Source of the DNA: an uncultured Alphaproteobacteria bacterium
Lineage (GTDB): Bacteria; Pseudomonadota; Alphaproteobacteria; Caulobacterales; Hyphomonadaceae
Length of the DNA stretch: 8,716 nt
Direction of reading: 5' to 3'
Assembly: GCA_903831485.1 (NCBI GenBank)
Contig: CAIKXW010000073.1
Span: 1-8,716 of the forward strand
Under the pieces are notes generated by a model. The model saw only the letters and a program-made list of their open reading frames with translations. It did not search any database and was not told the origin of the DNA. A program made the position numbers and the translations under genes. Every line of letters starts with the position of its first letter. Position 1 is the stretch's first letter. Shown in pieces: positions 6,643 through 8,716 of this stretch.

Positions 6643-6652
6643 GATTTCATGT

Positions 6653-6678
6653 GCTGGAAGCCCGATTTTCGGGCCAGC
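6653..6678. repeat. Interrupted inverted repeat between CoA transferase and DUF2336 genes
   Basis: The sequence is GCTGG-AAG-CCCGA-TTT-TCGGG-CCAGC. Two 5-bp arms pair perfectly, with a three-base AAG bulge on one side and a three-base loop. It lies 22 bp upstream of the CoA transferase start and 82 bp upstream of the DUF2336 start. It could be a 5'-leader hairpin or an operator. It lacks the T-run expected of a terminator. Confidence 0.5.
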
Positions 6679-6679
6679 C

Positions 6680-6694
6680 GTAAATATGTGTTAA
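6680..6694 (+). promoter_or_regulatory. CtrA-box-like site
   Basis: GTAA-N7-TTAA matches the alphaproteobacterial CtrA consensus TTAA-N7-TTAA at seven of eight positions. It sits in the most AT-rich part of the divergent intergenic region between the CoA transferase and the DUF2336 gene, so it could act on either. The motif is short and can occur by chance, but it lies in the right place and in a GC-rich genome. I could not identify a convincing -10/-35 pair beside it. Confidence 0.35.
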
Positions 6695-6759
6695 CCCGGG
6701 GCAGCAATTGTCATTTTTCACATGAGTTCAAGCCGCCAGCGGGCAAAGGCTCGACGTAC

Positions 6760-7905
6760 ATGACAATCGCCACCATGCGGACCGCCCTGACCCAGGACGA
6801 CATTCGCCGCCTTGTGCGCGGCGACAGCGCCGAATCGCGCGCCAATGCCGCCCACAAGATCTGCCGCAGGATCGACACGACCGACCTGACACAGGAAGAG
6901 CAGGAAAGCGCGCGGCAGATCCTCGACATGATGTGCGCGGACGCCGCCGTGCTGGTGCGCCGGGCGCTCGCCGTCACGCTTCGCAATTCGCCGAAGCTGC
7001 CGCGCGACATCGCGCTGAAACTGGCGAAGGACATCGACATCATCGCGGTGCCAGTCCTGAAGAATTCGCCGATGATCACGGACGAGGACCTCGTCGAGAT
7101 CGTACTCTCGGGATCTTCGGAAAAGCAGGTCGCTATCGCTCAGCGCGCGGCGCTGGGCGAAGGGCTGACCGAAGTGATCGCGCTGTATGGCTCGAAGGAA
7201 GCTGTCGAGGCGGCGTCGATGAACGAGGGCGCGGCGTTCTCGGACGATGCCTTTGCCGGCGTGCTGAAGCGGTTCGCCAACGACAACGACGTAAAGGCCG
7301 CGCTGGTTTCGCGTTCGTCGCTGCCGATGCACGTGACCGAGAAGCTGGTGAACATGGTTGCGGGCGAGCTGTTCGACCGGCTTGTGAACACGCACGAACT
7401 GCCCCCGCAGCTGGCGATCGAGATCGCCGCGGGTACGCGCGAGCGGGCGACGCTCGATCTGGTGGAACAGGCCGGGCTGTCGACAGACCCCGCGCGGTTC
7501 GTGCAGCAGCTGCACCTCAACGGGCGGCTCACCCCATCAGTCATCATGCGCGCGCTGTGCCTGGGCCACATGACGTTTGTCGAGCACGCGCTGGCCGAGC
7601 TGGGCGGCGTGCCGCACGCCAAGGCGTGGCTGATGATCCACGATGCTGGCGCGCTGGGCCTGAAGACGGTGTTCGAGCGTGCGGGCCTGCCGAGCGGCAT
7701 GTTCACCGCCTTCCGCCTCGCCATCGACATCTACCACAAGACCGACATGGACGGCGGCCCCGGCGACAAGGAGCGCTTCCGTCAACGTATGGTGGAGCGC
7801 GTGCTGACGCAGTTCCAGGCCATTCCGCGCGCGGACCTCGAATACCTGCTCGACAAGCTCGATGCGCTGGACAATGCGCGCGAGCGTGGGGTTGTGGCGG
7901 CCTAG
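6760..7905 (+). CDS. DUF2336 domain-containing (HEAT-like) protein
   Basis: The product is 381 residues and almost entirely alpha-helical. It matches the alphaproteobacterial DUF2336 family: an N-terminal helix TQDDIRRLVRGDSAESRANAAHKI (11-34), then ADAAVLVRRALAVTLRNSPKLPRDIALKLAKDID (60-93) and IAVPVLKNSPMITDEDLVEIV (95-115), the typical repeats in which helices are joined by 'SP..' turns. Later repeats include LVSRSSLPMHVTEKLVNMV (182-200) and a C-terminal region with FERAGLPSGMFTAFRLAIDIYHKTD. HEAT-like proteins usually bind partners; no enzymatic role is known for the family. The ATG at 6760 is chosen because AAAGG lies ten bases upstream and homology begins there; ATG 6775 is an alternative. 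Upstream in-frame codons back to 6649 have no family resemblance. A CtrA-box-like site lies 66 bp upstream. Its stop shares CTAG with argC. Confidence 0.85.
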   Translation: MTIATMRTALTQDDIRRLVRGDSAESRANAAHKICRRIDTTDLTQEEQESARQILDMMCADAAVLVRRALAVTLRNSPKLPRDIALKLAKDIDIIAVPVLKNSPMITDEDLVEIVLSGSSEKQVAIAQRAALGEGLTEVIALYGSKEAVEAASMNEGAAFSDDAFAGVLKRFANDNDVKAALVSRSSLPMHVTEKLVNMVAGELFDRLVNTHELPPQLAIEIAAGTRERATLDLVEQAGLSTDPARFVQQLHLNGRLTPSVIMRALCLGHMTFVEHALAELGGVPHAKAWLMIHDAGALGLKTVFERAGLPSGMFTAFRLAIDIYHKTDMDGGPGDKERFRQRMVERVLTQFQAIPRADLEYLLDKLDALDNARERGVVAA

Positions 7906-8716
7906 AGCCCCGCGTCCTCGTTCAGTCCCAACGCAATGTTGAGGTTCTGCACGGCGGCGCCTGAGGCGCCTTTGCCGAGATTGTCGAGCTGGGCGACGAG
8001 GCGGGCCTGCTGGGCTGCGTCGTTGCCGAAGACAAAGAGCTTCATGCGGTTCGTGTTGTTGAGCGCCTCGGGGTCGAGCGCTTCGACATAGCTGCCTGCG
8101 CCGGCGCGGGATTTCTGAAGCGCTGTGGTTTCGGCTTCGCTGGCGACAGTGATGAAGTGTTCGCCTTGGTAGAACTCCATCAACGCGTTGCGGAGGTCGG
8201 CGGCCTTTGGCGCGCCGGGCAGCGACCAGAGTTGCAGCGGGATTTCGACGAGCATGCCTTGCGCATAGCGACCGACGGCGGGGGCGAAGATCGGCGCGTT
8301 GGCGAGACCGGAATACTTTGTCATCTCAGGCACATGCTTGTGCGCAAGGTGGAGGCCATAGAGGCGGAAGGCGTCACTTGTGCTCTCGGGTGGGAGAGTC
8401 TGGAACTCCTCGATCAGGCCTTTGCCGCCGCCGGTGTAGCCGGAGATGGCGTTGGCGGTGACGGGCGCGGAGGCGGGCACGAGCCCCGCTGCAACCAGTG
8501 GCGCCATCAGGCCGATGAAGCCGGTGGGATAGCAGCCGGGGTTGGAGATGCGCTTCGCGCGCTGGATCAGCACGCGGTGTCCGTCGGCCATTTCGGGGAA
8601 GCCGTAGACCCAGTGCGGATCAATGCGGTGCGCGGTCGAGGCGTCGATGATGACGGTGTTGGGGTTGGCGACGAGCTTCACCGCTTCCTTCGCTGCATCG
8701 TCGGGCAGGCAGAGGA
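7902..8716 (-). CDS. argC: N-acetyl-gamma-glutamyl-phosphate reductase, type 2 (5' end outside window)
   Basis: ArgC reduces N-acetylglutamyl-5-phosphate to the semialdehyde with NADPH, the third step of arginine biosynthesis. The frame runs off the right edge, so the N-terminal Rossmann GxxGxxG is not visible. The 271 codons present begin near LCLPDDAAKEAV and include VIIDASTAHRIDPHWVYGFPEM, the catalytic Cys in SNPGCYPTG (codon 8534-8532), GYTGGGKG, and the His of LAHKHVPEM (codon 8336-8334). The DASTAHR and YGFPEM forms and the compact C-terminus point to the short type 2 subfamily (~310 residues) rather than the longer type 1. A GTG at 8681 is internal and not the real start. It is convergent with the DUF2336 gene and overlaps it by four bases. 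Confidence 0.93.
   Translation of the reverse strand, partial: LCLPDDAAKEAVKLVANPNTVIIDASTAHRIDPHWVYGFPEMADGHRVLIQRAKRISNPGCYPTGFIGLMAPLVAAGLVPASAPVTANAISGYTGGGKGLIEEFQTLPPESTSDAFRLYGLHLAHKHVPEMTKYSGLANAPIFAPAVGRYAQGMLVEIPLQLWSLPGAPKAADLRNALMEFYQGEHFITVASEAETTALQKSRAGAGSYVEALDPEALNNTNRMKLFVFGNDAAQQARLVAQLDNLGKGASGAAVQNLNIALGLNEDAGL

Noticed and set aside
6621..6650. A nine-codon leader ORF (MKSGGCSAP) or a frameshifted ATG start for the CoA transferase
   Set aside because: It has no ribosome site of its own, contains the GGGAGG of the next start, and its peptide does not resemble the family N-terminus.
6680..6694. A sigma-70 promoter built on the AT-rich TAAATATG / CATATTTA stretch
   Set aside because: No -35 with acceptable spacing was found in either direction and the -10 match is poor.
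6718..7515. A 265-codon leftward open frame opposite the DUF2336 gene
   Set aside because: It is a low-complexity Arg/His/Gln-rich shadow with no recognisable domain or ribosome site.
6933..7964. A 343-codon rightward open frame overlapping the DUF2336 gene in another phase
   Set aside because: Composition is almost wholly Arg, Gly and Ala with no motif, and the alternate phase encodes a recognisable protein. It is a GC-skew shadow.
1..8716. CRISPR arrays, tRNA or rRNA genes, insertion sequences, phage or defence systems
   Set aside because: No regularly spaced repeats, no cloverleaf or rRNA segments, and no transposase, integrase or defence-type proteins were seen; nearly all DNA is accounted for by housekeeping and catabolic genes.

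Overview
This window looks like ordinary chromosome from a GC-rich alphaproteobacterium. A Hyphomonadaceae, Caulobacterales or sphingomonad-type host fits best, but the sequence alone does not fix the genus. The clues are a DUF2336 HEAT-like protein, a short (type 2) ArgC, a secreted 'CHEGN' protein of a kind common in these groups, Caulobacter-like -10 elements and a CtrA-box-like site. There are no RNA genes, transposons, phage genes or CRISPR arrays. Coding density is very high and the largest gene-free gap is about 130 bp.

Layout, left to right. A partial Crp/Fnr-type regulator (1-294, +) converges on, and overlaps, a leftward operon (2471 to 266): ABM-fold monooxygenase-like protein, acyl-CoA dehydrogenase, then a MORN-like/DUF1801 fusion. 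A rightward SnoaL/NTF2-like gene (2560-2994) diverges from the ABM gene. It meets head-on a second leftward series (6631 to 2998): CaiB/BaiF CoA transferase, crotonase-family enzyme, a small unknown beta-rich protein and a secreted protein of unknown function. A DUF2336 gene (6760-7905, +) diverges from the CoA transferase. It ends inside the same CTAG as the convergent, partial argC (7902-8716, -).

The centre is probably a catabolic locus working on CoA thioesters. The CoA transferase would load an acid onto CoA, the acyl-CoA dehydrogenase would desaturate it, and the crotonase would hydrate, isomerise or cleave the product. The ABM, SnoaL-like and secreted proteins are plausible accessories. 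The substrate cannot be read from the sequence. argC (arginine biosynthesis) and the DUF2336 gene look like unrelated neighbours.

Two gene-level oddities stand out. First, the acyl-CoA dehydrogenase frame is intact except for one in-frame TGA where relatives have Trp. Second, the CoA transferase has no ATG, GTG or TTG at its natural N-terminus and appears to start at CTG behind a strong Shine-Dalgarno sequence. I see no convincing new multi-gene defence, mobile or RNA system here.
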